Notes under the pieces: model-generated | Database searches by the model: none | What the model saw: the letters and a program-made list of their open reading frames with translations, nothing else | What the model was told of the DNA's origin: nothing | Part shown: positions 24,073-32,783 of the stretch, piece by piece | Numbering within the stretch: position 1 is the stretch's first letter | How the letters are laid out: the number at the start of each line of letters is the position of its first letter | Translations under genes and position numbers: made by a program | Assembly (NCBI GenBank): GCA_030150265.1 | Contig: JASLGG010000041.1 | Span: forward strand, 1 to 43,292 | Direction: 5' to 3' | DNA length: 43,292 nucleotides | Source: Protaetiibacter sp. | GTDB lineage: Bacteria; Actinomycetota; Actinomycetes; Actinomycetales; Microbacteriaceae

Positions 24073-25484
24073 TGGCCGCCGTCTCCACCTCGAGCGGTCT
24101 GCGCGAGCACGCGTCCTCGATCCTCGTGGCCGGTCTCTCGGCTGCGTTCGGGGTCGCGCTCCTGCAGGTCACGAACGCGCTCGGCGACGTCATCCGCGCC
24201 GACGACATCACCGGGTCGAGCGGGACGGTGGCCGCGATGCTCGCCGTCGTGGCGATCGTCTTCGGCTCGATCGCCGTGTACGTGGGCGCGATCGTCACCG
24301 CCAACACCTTCGCCACGATCGTGGCCGGCCGCTCGCGGCTCATCGCCCTGCTGCGGCTCATCGGATCGAGCGCGCGCGCTCAGCGCCGCGCCGTCGCCCG
24401 CGAGGGCCTCGTGGTGGGGCTCATCGGCGCGGCCGCCGGCGCCGCGGTCGGCACGGGCATCGCGCTCGGCCTCGAACGTCTCGCGGTCGCGGTGGGCTGG
24501 ATGCCCGACGTCGCCCACCACTGGCTCGACCCCTGGCTGGCCCTCCCCGTCGTGGCGGTCGTGCTCACCACCTGGCTGTCGTCGTGGGTCGGCTCGCGAC
24601 GCGTGCTGACGGTGACGCCGCTCGAGGCGATCGGCGGCTCCCAGCCCCGCTCGAACGAGGAGCTGCGGTCGCGCCCCGGCCGCAACGCGATCGCGATCGC
24701 GCTCATGGCGATCGGCGTCGCGATCCTCGTGCTGGGGATGCTGGCCGGCCTCGTGACACCGCTCGGCGTGCTGATCGGCGTGGTGGGCGGCGTGCTGTCG
24801 TTCACCGGCCTCGTGCTCGGGGCGCACCTCGTGATGCCGCCCGCGCTGCGCATCGTGGGCCGGATGCTGGGCCGGTCGCCGGCGGCTCGTCTCGCCGCCG
24901 AGAACTCGCTGCGGTATCCGGAGCGCTCCTCGCGCACGACGATCGGCGTCGTGATCGGGGTCACCCTCGTCACGATGTTCGGGGTGGCGATCGCGAGCTT
25001 CCGGCAGCTCATCGCCGCCGCCCAGGAGGCGCAGCCCGAGGTCTATCAGGGAACGGACCAGATCCTCGACGCCGTCACCGTGGTGTTCTCGACCCTCGTC
25101 GGGGTGAGCGCGCTCATCGCGGCGGTCGGCCTCGTCAACGCGCTCTCGCTGAGCGTGCTGCAGCGCACGCGCGAGCTCGGGCTGCTGCGTGCACTCGGCT
25201 TCTCGCGCGGGCAGCTGCGTCGGATGATCCTGGCCGAGAGCGGGCAGCTCACGGTCGCCGCGGTGGTCGTGGGGCTGCTGCTCGGCACCTTCTACGGCTG
25301 GGCCGGCGCGCAGTCGCTCCTCGGGTCGGCGAAGGGCATGCCGGGGATCGTGTGGCCCGGGATGCCGTGGCCGCTTCTCGCCGTGATCGTGGTCGCCGCC
25401 GCCGCGCTGACGCTCATCGCCACGATCGCCCCGACCCGCCGCGCGACACGTGTGGCCCCCATCACCGCCCTGGCCGTCGACTAG
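24072..25484 (+). CDS. FtsX-like ABC transporter permease
   Basis: A 470-residue permease. An N-terminal membrane helix is followed by two FtsX-like three-helix cores: the first with GRSRLIALLRLIGSSARAQRRAVAREGLVVGLIG, and the second with QRTRELGLLRALGFSRGQLRRMILAESGQLT, both standard FtsX signatures. It starts at the ATG that overlaps the ATPase stop (TGATG, 24070-24074). It should form a mechanotransmission-type exporter with the ATPase, under control of the two-component system upstream. It is shorter than the usual actinobacterial permeases of this class (often about 800 residues), mainly through lack of a large extracellular domain. Confidence 0.9.
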
Positions 25485-25508
25485 CGGGACGGTGGAGGCA
25501 GAGGAGGG

Positions 25509-26438
25509 TCAGGAGGTCAGGAGGTCTCCGCGGGAGGGGCCGCCGTCGTAGCGGCCGACGAGGCAGTCCATGAGGTACCAGGTGCCGGGTTCGGGGCCGG
25601 CGTCGGCGAGGTCCGACCACTGCTCGGGGTAGCGCATCCAGGCCCACACCCCGAGCTCGGCGGACAGGCCCGGCAGCACCCGCGACACCAGCTCGAAGCA
25701 GACCTCGTTGGCGCGGTTCCAGCGGTTCTCGTCGAAGTCGTCCGGGCCCAGGAGGTACGCGTCGCCGAAGGCGGCGCGGGCGTCGAACCACAGCACCGCC
25801 TGGTCGGTGTGGTCCTTCGCGCAGCTGACCGGGGTGGCATCCGCGTCGTCGACCGTCCAGCACTCCTCGGTCTGCGGGGTCGTGTCGCCGAAGAAGTCGT
25901 CGACGAAGGCCGTGCCGGCCCTGCGGGCATGCTCCTCGTACCAGCCCACCGAGCAGAGCGTGCGGTGCTCGCCGGCGACGAAGTCCGCATCCGTCGCCAG
26001 CGACATGTCGAACGCCCACTGCCCCACGGGCTGCACGTGCAGCCTCGCGAACCGCGCGTCGAGGCTGTCCCAGCCGATGGCCTCCCGCACCGCGCCGGAG
26101 CAGAAGCCGATCGCCCAGTCCCAGTAGGGCTCGGAGCCGTCGCCGGCGCTCCCGGTGATGGCGCGGAACACGCTGCGCGCCCCGCCGGCGGCGACGGCGT
26201 CCGCCATCCCGGGCCACTCGCCGATCGCCACCACGTCGTACAGGTGGTCGTCGGTGCACGGCACCTTCGCGCGCCAGTCGGCATCCAGCCCGTTCATCCC
26301 GTCGAGGCAGTCGTCGACCGCCGGCACGACGAGCTCGCCCTGCGGCATGGACGGGGGAAAGGGCATCGGCATCGCGCACCCCGCGAGGGCGGCGAGCAGC
26401 ACGCCGGCGGCGAGCGCGGCGAGGGGGCGTCGGGTCAC
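25509..26438 (-). CDS. Cysteine-rich lipoprotein with septum-formation-like repeats
   Basis: A 309-residue secreted lipoprotein: signal peptide 1-20 with lipobox LAGC (C21). The mature part has eight further cysteines and two related segments, DDCLDGM...KVPCTDDHLYDVVAIGEW and EECWTVDDADATPVSCAKDHTDQAVLWF, that resemble the septum-formation domain found in many actinobacterial proteins (C, then VPC, then H). Four disulfides are plausible. The start is GTG 26438 with an AGGAGG Shine-Dalgarno site close upstream. It converges with the FtsX permease gene with 24 bases between stops. The molecular role is unknown. Confidence 0.75.
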   Translation of the reverse strand: MTRRPLAALAAGVLLAALAGCAMPMPFPPSMPQGELVVPAVDDCLDGMNGLDADWRAKVPCTDDHLYDVVAIGEWPGMADAVAAGGARSVFRAITGSAGDGSEPYWDWAIGFCSGAVREAIGWDSLDARFARLHVQPVGQWAFDMSLATDADFVAGEHRTLCSVGWYEEHARRAGTAFVDDFFGDTTPQTEECWTVDDADATPVSCAKDHTDQAVLWFDARAAFGDAYLLGPDDFDENRWNRANEVCFELVSRVLPGLSAELGVWAWMRYPEQWSDLADAGPEPGTWYLMDCLVGRYDGGPSRGDLLTS

Positions 26439-26512
26439 GGGTCCTCCTGTGTGGTAGCGCCACGCTAGCGACGCTCAGGATCCTCCGCGCCCCCGCATCC
26501 GGGGTGCGTCGC

Positions 26513-27541
<1,029 letters not shown>

Positions 27542-27619
27542 CGTCGGCCTTCCTCTGCGCGGATCCGGCATCCGCGTCCTCCCCAGTATGCTGCGCGCGG
27601 CGCCGTCCGGCTGCGGTGC

Positions 27620-27625
27620 TACCCT
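27620..27625 (+). promoter_or_regulatory. TACCCT -10 element of the leuA leader transcript
   Basis: TACCCT ends 6 bases before GTG 27632, the start of the leader peptide, the same spacing as for other leaderless genes in the window. Confidence 0.55.
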
Positions 27626-27631
27626 GGACGG

Positions 27632-27676
27632 GTGCGCTTCGGCCTGCTTCTTCTTAGCTGCCGCGACGGGGCCTAG
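27632..27676 (+). CDS. leuA leader peptide (attenuation control)
   Basis: A 14-codon reading frame starting at GTG 27632 and ending at TAG 27674-27676 encodes MRFGLLLLSCRDGA, with four consecutive leucine codons (CTG CTT CTT CTT). CTT is rare elsewhere in this GC-rich window, which makes the leader sensitive to charged leucine tRNA. The frame starts 6 bases after a TACCCT -10, so it would be translated as a leaderless peptide. The stem that follows begins inside the last codons, so ribosome position can decide which hairpin forms. Leader-peptide attenuation of leuA has been described for actinobacteria; here the assignment is by pattern. Confidence 0.85.
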   Translation: MRFGLLLLSCRDGA

Positions 27677-27699
27677 TTCTCAGGCCTTCCCCGTCGCGG
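27661..27699 (+). promoter_or_regulatory. leuA: leuA attenuator hairpin
   Basis: CCGCGACGGGG (27661-27671) pairs perfectly with CCCCGTCGCGG (27689-27699). An alternative short stem GGCCT/AGGCC (27670-27674 and 27682-27686) shares bases with it. The left arm lies within the leader peptide frame. No T-run follows, so the switch may act on Rho access or on ribosome binding at leuA as well as on termination. Confidence 0.7.
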
Positions 27700-27743
27700 A
27701 GTTCGTCGTCGGCTGACCATTTCGCCCGGAAGAACCAGAGACC

Positions 27744-29504
27744 ATGAAGAACACGCAGTCCCCGTCCTCGATGCCGATCCACCGGTATCGCCCCTATCAC
27801 GAGCAGTTCCGCGTCGAGCTGCCCGATCGCACCTGGCCCGACGCGCACATCGAGAGGGCGCCCATGTGGTGCGCCGTCGACCTGCGCGACGGCAACCAGG
27901 CCCTCATCGACCCGATGAGCCCCGAGCGCAAGCGCATCATGTTCGAGCTGCTGGTCCGGATGGGCTACAAGCAGATCGAGGTCGGCTTCCCCTCGGCGAG
28001 CCAGACCGACTTCGACTTCGTGCGGCAGCTCATCGAGGAGGGGCTCATCCCGGATGACGTCACCATCCAGGTGCTGACGCAGGCGCGCGACCACCTCATC
28101 GAGCGCACCTACGAGTCGATCGTGGGCGCCAAGAACGTCATCGTGCACCTCTACAACTCGACGAGCGTGCTGCAGCGCGAGGTCGTCTTCCGCGCCGACA
28201 AGCAGGGCATCGTCGACATCGCCCTGAACGGCGCCCGCAAGTGCCGCGAGCTCGAGGCGACCGTGCCCGGCACGAACGTCTTCTACGAGTACTCGCCCGA
28301 GAGCTACACGGGCACCGAGCTCGAGTTCGCGGTCGACATCTGCAACCAGGTGCTCGAGGTGTTCGAGCCGACGCCCGAGCGCAAGGTCATCATCAACCTG
28401 CCCTCGACCGTCGAGATGGCGAGCCCCAACGTCTACGCCGACTCGATCGAGTGGATGTCGCGGCGCCTGAACCACCGCGAGAACGTCATCCTGAGCCTGC
28501 ACCCGCACAACGACCGCGGCACCGCGATCGCCGCGGCGGAGCTCGGCTACCTGGCGGGCGCGGACCGCATCGAGGGCTGCCTGTTCGGCAACGGCGAGCG
28601 CACCGGCAACGTCGACCTCGTCGCGCTCGGCGTCAACCTGTTCACGCAGGGGATCGACCCGCAGATCGACTTCAGCGACATCGACAGCGTGCGGGTGACC
28701 GCCGAGTACTGCAACCAGCTCAAGGTGCACGAGCGCAGCCCGTGGGCGGGCGACCTCGTCTACACGGCGTTCTCGGGGTCCCACCAGGACGCCATCAAGA
28801 AGGGCTTCGAGGCGATGGAGGCCGAGGCCGGGCGCCGCGGCGTGCCGGTGTCGGAGCTCGAGTGGGCGGTGCCGTACCTGCCGGTCGACCCGAAGGACCT
28901 GGGCCGCGGCTACGAGGCCGTCGTGCGCGTGAACTCGCAGTCCGGCAAGGGCGGCGTCGCGTACCTGCTCAAGACCGACCACGCGCTCGACCTGCCGCGC
29001 AAGCTGCAGATCGAGTTCAGCCAGGTCGTGCAGGCCAAGACGGATGCCGAGGGCGGCGAGGTCACGAGCGAGCAGATCTGGGACGTCTTCCAGGACGAGT
29101 ACCTGCCCGCCTCGCACGACGACGACAAGTGGGGCCGCTACGAGCTGCTCTCGACCCGCACGGCGAGCGAGCTGACCGGGGTCGTGAGCCTCGACATCCG
29201 CTGGCGCGTCGGCGAGGAGGTCGCGGAGGCGCACGGCGAGGGCAACGGCCCGATCGCGGCGTTCCTCGGGATCATGTCGGCCGAGGGGCACGACATCAAG
29301 CTCTACGACTACGTCGAGCACGCTCTCAGCGCGGGCGGCGACGCCCAGGCGGCCTCCTACGTCGAGCTGCAGGTGGGTGACACGCGGCTGTGGGGCGTCG
29401 GGATCGACGCCGACATCTCGACCGCCTCGCTCAAGGCGGTCGTGTCGGCGGTCAACCGCGCCGTCCGCCTCGAGTCGGGCGACCGCGCGCTCGCCGCGGT
29501 CTGA
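27744..29504 (+). CDS. leuA: 2-isopropylmalate synthase LeuA
   Basis: A 586-residue enzyme, the length of the long actinobacterial LeuA form. It condenses 2-oxoisovalerate with acetyl-CoA, the first committed step of leucine biosynthesis. The catalytic barrel shows WCAVDLRDGNQAL (42-54, metal-binding Asp), GFPSASQTDFDFV and the metal-binding HPH at 253-255 (SLHPHNDRGT). The C-terminal part after about residue 440 is the leucine-sensing regulatory domain (AAFLGIMSAEGHDIKLYDYVEHALS). It starts 68 bases after the leader peptide stop. Regulation is probably by attenuation through that leader and by allosteric leucine feedback. Confidence 0.97.
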   Translation: MKNTQSPSSMPIHRYRPYHEQFRVELPDRTWPDAHIERAPMWCAVDLRDGNQALIDPMSPERKRIMFELLVRMGYKQIEVGFPSASQTDFDFVRQLIEEGLIPDDVTIQVLTQARDHLIERTYESIVGAKNVIVHLYNSTSVLQREVVFRADKQGIVDIALNGARKCRELEATVPGTNVFYEYSPESYTGTELEFAVDICNQVLEVFEPTPERKVIINLPSTVEMASPNVYADSIEWMSRRLNHRENVILSLHPHNDRGTAIAAAELGYLAGADRIEGCLFGNGERTGNVDLVALGVNLFTQGIDPQIDFSDIDSVRVTAEYCNQLKVHERSPWAGDLVYTAFSGSHQDAIKKGFEAMEAEAGRRGVPVSELEWAVPYLPVDPKDLGRGYEAVVRVNSQSGKGGVAYLLKTDHALDLPRKLQIEFSQVVQAKTDAEGGEVTSEQIWDVFQDEYLPASHDDDKWGRYELLSTRTASELTGVVSLDIRWRVGEEVAEAHGEGNGPIAAFLGIMSAEGHDIKLYDYVEHALSAGGDAQAASYVELQVGDTRLWGVGIDADISTASLKAVVSAVNRAVRLESGDRALAAV

Positions 29505-29525
29505 CCGCGGAACAGGCTCCGCGGA

Positions 29526-29574
29526 CGCGCGCGTCTCCTCCTGTGCGGCCCACAAGGCCCGGGAGACGCGCGCG
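29526..29574. terminator. Nested inverted repeats between leuA and the convergent TRIC gene
   Basis: CGCGCGCGTCTCC (29526-29538) pairs perfectly with GGAGACGCGCGCG (29562-29574). Outside it lie further pairs, CCGCGG at 29519-29524 with 29576-29581 and ACCGCGG at 29504-29510 with 29590-29596. Located between converging genes, this is a probable bidirectional terminator without T-tracts. Confidence 0.7.
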
Positions 29575-29597
29575 CCCGCGGTACCCCGCCCGCGGTC

Positions 29598-30275
29598 TCA
29601 GGGACGCGGCTTCGGGCGGCGGATGATGCGGATCGCCCCGGTGGGCAGGTGCCGCTGCTCGGGCAGGGTCCAGTGGAACGCCATCGCGAGCACGCGCACG
29701 CCGAAGGTCACGACGACGCCGACCAAGCCGGCGACGAAGGTGTCGACGCCGAGGGCGTGGAGCACGACGAGGGTCGTGGCTCCGACGATCGCGGCGACCG
29801 CGTAGAGCGAGCCGACCTGCATGATCGAGATCGGCACGCCGAGCAGCATGTCGCGCAGGATCCCGCCGCCGACCGCGGCGATCGAGCCGACGAAGATCGC
29901 GGGAACCACCGGCAGTCCGAAGGCGAGCGCCTTCGTGGTGCCGAGCGCGCAGAACATGCCGATCGCGACGGCGTCGAGCACGTTGATCGTGACGCGCATC
30001 CGGTGCACGAGGCGCTGCAGCAGCATCCCGAGCAGCGCGGCGACCACGGCGACCGGCAGGTACCAGTTGCTCTCCAGCGCGCGCGGCACCTGGCCCAGCA
30101 GGATGTCGCGGATGATGCCGCCGCCGAACCCGGTCGCGATGCCGATGATCGCGACGCCGAGCAGGTCGAGCCGCCTATCGCGGAACTGGGCGCCGAAGGC
30201 GGCGCCCTGCACGCTCCCGACGGCGACCGCGAGCAGGTCCATCCAGAGCGGGATCACGAAGACGTCGGCGGTCAC
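29598..30275 (-). CDS. UPF0126/TRIC family membrane protein (trimeric intracellular cation channel type)
   Basis: A 225-residue protein with two tandem UPF0126 units, each holding a glycine-rich motif followed by a conserved Arg-Asp: GGGIIRDILLG (51-61) and GGGILRDMLLG (136-146). Six or seven hydrophobic segments are present. Bacterial TRIC relatives are trimeric monovalent-cation channels; glycine transport has also been proposed for some. The start is GTG 30275, overlapping the stop of the NAD(P)-binding gene (GTGA, 30272-30275), so the two are co-translated. The C-terminal 20 residues are basic (IRIIRRPKPRP). Confidence 0.88.
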   Translation of the reverse strand: MTADVFVIPLWMDLLAVAVGSVQGAAFGAQFRDRRLDLLGVAIIGIATGFGGGIIRDILLGQVPRALESNWYLPVAVVAALLGMLLQRLVHRMRVTINVLDAVAIGMFCALGTTKALAFGLPVVPAIFVGSIAAVGGGILRDMLLGVPISIMQVGSLYAVAAIVGATTLVVLHALGVDTFVAGLVGVVVTFGVRVLAMAFHWTLPEQRHLPTGAIRIIRRPKPRP

Positions 30276-31033
30276 GCCCCATTCGTAGCATGTCCGAGCT
30301 GTTCGGCGAGGTACGCGCGGAAGGTGACGCGCCCCGCACCCGGAAGGCCGGGCATGTTGGCCCCGCTGCGGAACGCGCGCATCGTGCGGCCCGGCAGGTG
30401 CAGCGTCCAGATCGGGCGCCGGATGCCGTGAGCCTCCTGCCACTGCCGCGCGGCCTCGCGCATGGTCAGCTGCTCGGGCCCGCCGAGGTCGGTGACCCGT
30501 CCCTGCGGGCCGGCCTCGACGAGCTCGGCGAGGCGCTCGGCGACCTCGGGCATGTGGATGGTCTGGGCCGAGAGCGGCAGCACGAGCGTCACCGGCAGGC
30601 CGCGCTGGGCGTCGAGCATCTCCGAGACGAAGCCGTGGAACTGCGCCACGCGGATGACGGTGTGCGGCACCCCGGAGGCCTCGATCGCCTGCTCGCTCGC
30701 GAGCTTGTCCCGGTAGTAGCCGAAGGGGATGCGGTCGACCACGACGATCGAGATGAACACGAGGTGCGCATCCGTGCCCTCCATCGCGGCGAGCAGGGCG
30801 CGGGTCTGGCCGATGTCCTTCGAGCGCGAGGTCGCGAGGTGCACGACCGCGTCGACGCCCGCGAGCGCCTCGCGCAGACCGGCGCCCGTGGCGAGGTCCG
30901 CGACGGCGTGGTCGGCACCGGGTCGGCGGCTCAGGACGCGCACCGCGTGCCCGCGGGCACGGAGCGCGTCCACGGTGGGACGGCCGAGGCGGCCGGTGCC
31001 GCCGGTGACGAGGACGAGAGCGGATGACGCCAC
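30272..31033 (-). CDS. SDR/NmrA-like NAD(P)-binding protein
   Basis: A 253-residue atypical short-chain dehydrogenase. The nucleotide-binding motif VTGGTGRLG is at residues 9-17, followed by the LSRRPG segment after the second strand, DAVVHLATS and HTVIRVAQFHGFV. It lacks a classical YxxxK active site in the usual place (GYYRDKLASE is the nearest candidate, with Y and K four apart), so it could be a weak reductase or an NADP sensor like NmrA. The start is GTG 31033, preceded by GAGGAT (31040-31045) at 6 bases, divergent from recO. Confidence 0.82.
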   Translation of the reverse strand: MASSALVLVTGGTGRLGRPTVDALRARGHAVRVLSRRPGADHAVADLATGAGLREALAGVDAVVHLATSRSKDIGQTRALLAAMEGTDAHLVFISIVVVDRIPFGYYRDKLASEQAIEASGVPHTVIRVAQFHGFVSEMLDAQRGLPVTLVLPLSAQTIHMPEVAERLAELVEAGPQGRVTDLGGPEQLTMREAARQWQEAHGIRRPIWTLHLPGRTMRAFRSGANMPGLPGAGRVTFRAYLAEQLGHATNGA

Positions 31034-31074
31034 GCCCCCATCCTCGCATCCGGGCGGATGTCGGGTGTCGGGGC

Positions 31075-31080
31075 GATAAT
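31075..31080 (+). promoter_or_regulatory. GATAAT -10 element, leaderless promoter of recO
   Basis: GATAAT ends 5 bases before GTG 31086. The region 31034-31085 is shared with the divergent NAD(P)-binding gene. Confidence 0.5.
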
Positions 31081-31085
31081 CGAAC

Positions 31086-31817
31086 GTGCCCACCTATCGT
31101 GACGAAGCCGTCGTGCTGCGCACCCACAAGCTGGGTGAGGCCGACCGCATCGTCACGATGCTGAGCCGGCAGCACGGCAAGCTGCGTGCCGTCGCGAAGG
31201 GCGTGCGTCGCACGGGCTCGCGCTTCGGGGCACGGCTCGAGCCGTTCATGGTCGTCGACGTGCAGTGCTACCTCGGGCGCAGCCTCGACATCGTGCAGCA
31301 GGCCGAGATGCTGGGCTCCTACGGCGGCGACATCGCCGGCGACTACGCGCGCTTCACGGCCGCGAACGCGATGGTCGAGACGGCCGACCGCCTCACCGAG
31401 CACGAGGCGGGCCTGCAGCACTACCTGCTGCTCGTGGGCGCGCTGCGCTCGCTGAGCCGCGGGGAGCACGCCCCCGGCCTCACCCTCGACTCCTACCTGC
31501 TGCGCGCTCTCTCGATCGCCGGATGGGCGCCGAGCTTCGTCGACTGCGCCGTCACGGGCGAGCCGGGACCGCACTCGGCGTTCGTCGTGCAGCTCGGGGG
31601 AGTGGTGTCGGACGCCGCGGCCCCGCCCGGCGCCCCGCGCCTCGACGCCGCCACCCTCGGCCTCCTCGCCGCGCTCCTCGCGGGCGACTGGGAGACCGCG
31701 GATGCCGCCGACGAGCGCACGCGCGCCCAGGCGTCCGGCGTCACGGCCGCCTACACGCAGTTCCACCTCGAGCGCGGCCTGCGCTCGCTCGAGCACGTCG
31801 ACCGCACGATCGCCTAG
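31086..31817 (+). CDS. recO: DNA repair protein RecO
   Basis: A 243-residue RecO, which helps RecR load RecA in the RecFOR pathway. The OB-fold N-terminus is typical (YRDEAVVLRTHKLGEADRIVTMLSRQHGKLRAVAKGVRR), as is the helical ERLTEHE-like centre. Odd: the zinc-finger region, normally CxxCG...C..C, reads DCAVTGEPGPHSAF and GGVVSDAAAPP, keeping only the first cysteine, so zinc binding seems lost. It ends at TAG 31815-31817, whose TAG overlaps the stop of the SRPBCC gene on the other strand (CTAG). Confidence 0.93.
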   Translation: MPTYRDEAVVLRTHKLGEADRIVTMLSRQHGKLRAVAKGVRRTGSRFGARLEPFMVVDVQCYLGRSLDIVQQAEMLGSYGGDIAGDYARFTAANAMVETADRLTEHEAGLQHYLLLVGALRSLSRGEHAPGLTLDSYLLRALSIAGWAPSFVDCAVTGEPGPHSAFVVQLGGVVSDAAAPPGAPRLDAATLGLLAALLAGDWETADAADERTRAQASGVTAAYTQFHLERGLRSLEHVDRTIA

Positions 31818-32263
31818 CGCGCAGCGCCCTCGATCGCATCGGCGAGCTTCTCGAGCCCGGTCGTCCAGCCCTGCTCGTGCTCGGCCGCGCTGTCGGCGGC
31901 GAGGCCGCTCTCGACGACGGTCACGACGGTGCCGTCCCCGTCTTCGGCGAAGGTGATCTCGATGCGGCTCACGCTCCTGTCGGCGCCATCGCCCTCCACG
32001 GTACCGTCCCACACGAGCCGTCTCGCCGTCTCGTACACGAGGTAGACGCCCTTCTCGCTGTAGGCGTCGCCGGCGGGCGGGGGACCGAAGGTGATGTGGT
32101 AGCCGCCGCCGACGCCGGGCGTGATGTCGGCGGTGCCGACGATCCAGTCGTCGACCGGGGCGTACCAGCCGCGCACCAGCTCGGGATCGGTCCAGTGGCG
32201 GAAGACCGTCTCGGGCGGTGCCGAGATACGGCGGGTGACGGTGATGCTGCGGTCGGCGGTCAT
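31814..32263 (-). CDS. SRPBCC/AHSA1 family protein
   Basis: A 149-residue START-like protein of the activator of Hsp90 ATPase homolog 1 (AHSA1) group. ITVTRRISAPPETVFRHWTDPELVRGWYAP is the typical N-terminus, and the C-terminal helix (EHEQGWTTGLEKLADAIEG) closes the ligand pocket. These proteins are very often encoded with an ArsR regulator, as here, with an ATGA overlap (32260-32263). A ligand-binding role is likely, but the ligand is unknown. The convergent recO gene ends in the same CTAG. Confidence 0.9.
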   Translation of the reverse strand: MTADRSITVTRRISAPPETVFRHWTDPELVRGWYAPVDDWIVGTADITPGVGGGYHITFGPPPAGDAYSEKGVYLVYETARRLVWDGTVEGDGADRSVSRIEITFAEDGDGTVVTVVESGLAADSAAEHEQGWTTGLEKLADAIEGAAR

Positions 32264-32592
32264 GTCATGGGTCCTTCCGTGATGCGGATCTCGAGGGCGT
32301 CGAGGCGTGTCTCCCAACGGCGTCGGCGGGCCTCGATCCAGGAGGCGGTCTCGTCCAGCGCTGCGCGTTCGAGACGGCACATCCGCACGCGTCCGCGCTT
32401 GGACGAGGTCACGAGGCCGGCAGCCGAGAGCACCGCGAGGTGCTTCGTGGCGGTCGGCAGCGCGATCGCGAACGGCTTCGCCAGCTCGCTCACCGATGCC
32501 GGGCCCTCCGCGAGGCGTTCGACCATCGCACGGCGGGTGGGATCCGCGAGCGCCGAGAGCACCGCGTCCACCGATCCCGAATGCTTAGCCAT
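32260..32592 (-). CDS. ArsR family transcriptional regulator
   Basis: A 110-residue winged-helix protein beginning MAKHSGSVDAVLSALADPTRRAMVERLAEGPASVSELAKPF, followed by the recognition-helix region LPTATKHLAVLSAAGLVTSSKRGRVR and a C-terminal helix with WIEARRRRWETRLDALE. No CxC metal-site motif is present, so it is not an obvious metal sensor; it belongs to the group paired with SRPBCC genes. Its start codon sits inside a perfect palindrome, giving a direct route to autorepression. The start was placed at ATG 32592 because the family N-terminus begins there. Confidence 0.92.
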   Translation of the reverse strand: MAKHSGSVDAVLSALADPTRRAMVERLAEGPASVSELAKPFAIALPTATKHLAVLSAAGLVTSSKRGRVRMCRLERAALDETASWIEARRRRWETRLDALEIRITEGPMT

Positions 32593-32601
32593 CTGGCTAA
32601 G
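32584..32601. promoter_or_regulatory. ArsR operator over its own start codon
   Basis: CTTAGCCA-TC-TGGCTAAG is a perfect 8+8 palindrome with a 2-base centre. It covers the start codon (32590-32592), so a bound regulator would block transcription or translation of the arsR-SRPBCC operon. TTAGCCA...TGGCTAA resembles operators of other ArsR-SRPBCC pairs. Confidence 0.75.
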
Positions 32602-32665
32602 TGTTACGCGCTCGGGGTCGAGTGTCAACATCCGACCGCGCAGGCCAGCGGGCGGCGAAGATGCG

Positions 32666-32754
32666 ATGCGGCGGGAGCAACATCTCCCGCCGCATGCGGC
32701 TTTCCCCGCCCGGGCGTGCGATTTCTCCCGCCGAATGCGCAACCACTCCCGCCG
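32666..32754 (+). repeat. Phased CTCCCGCCG repeats and a 12-bp hairpin upstream of uppS
   Basis: CTCCCGCCG occurs at 32684-32692, 32725-32733 and 32746-32754, starting 41 and 21 bases apart, close to four and two helical turns. An inverted copy at 32669-32677 makes the perfect hairpin ATGCGGCGGGAG-CAACAT-CTCCCGCCGCAT (32666-32695). Each copy is followed by an ATG-containing string. The role is unknown. Confidence 0.65.
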
Positions 32755-32771
32755 ATGGGATCGCGAGATCG

Positions 32772-32777
32772 TAGGGT
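32772..32777 (+). promoter_or_regulatory. TAGGGT -10 element, leaderless promoter of uppS
   Basis: TAGGGT ends 6 bases before GTG 32784. Confidence 0.5.
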
Positions 32778-32783
32778 CGTCGT

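Noticed and set aside
25490..25530. Short direct repeats GTCAGGAG between the FtsX permease and lipoprotein genes
   Set aside because: Only two 8-base copies, overlapping the end of the lipoprotein gene; they fit coding sequence and do not form a clear hairpin.
27661..27699. T-box or leucine riboswitch before leuA
   Set aside because: No T-box consensus (TGGNACCGCG) is present, and a Leu-rich leader peptide explains the structure more simply.
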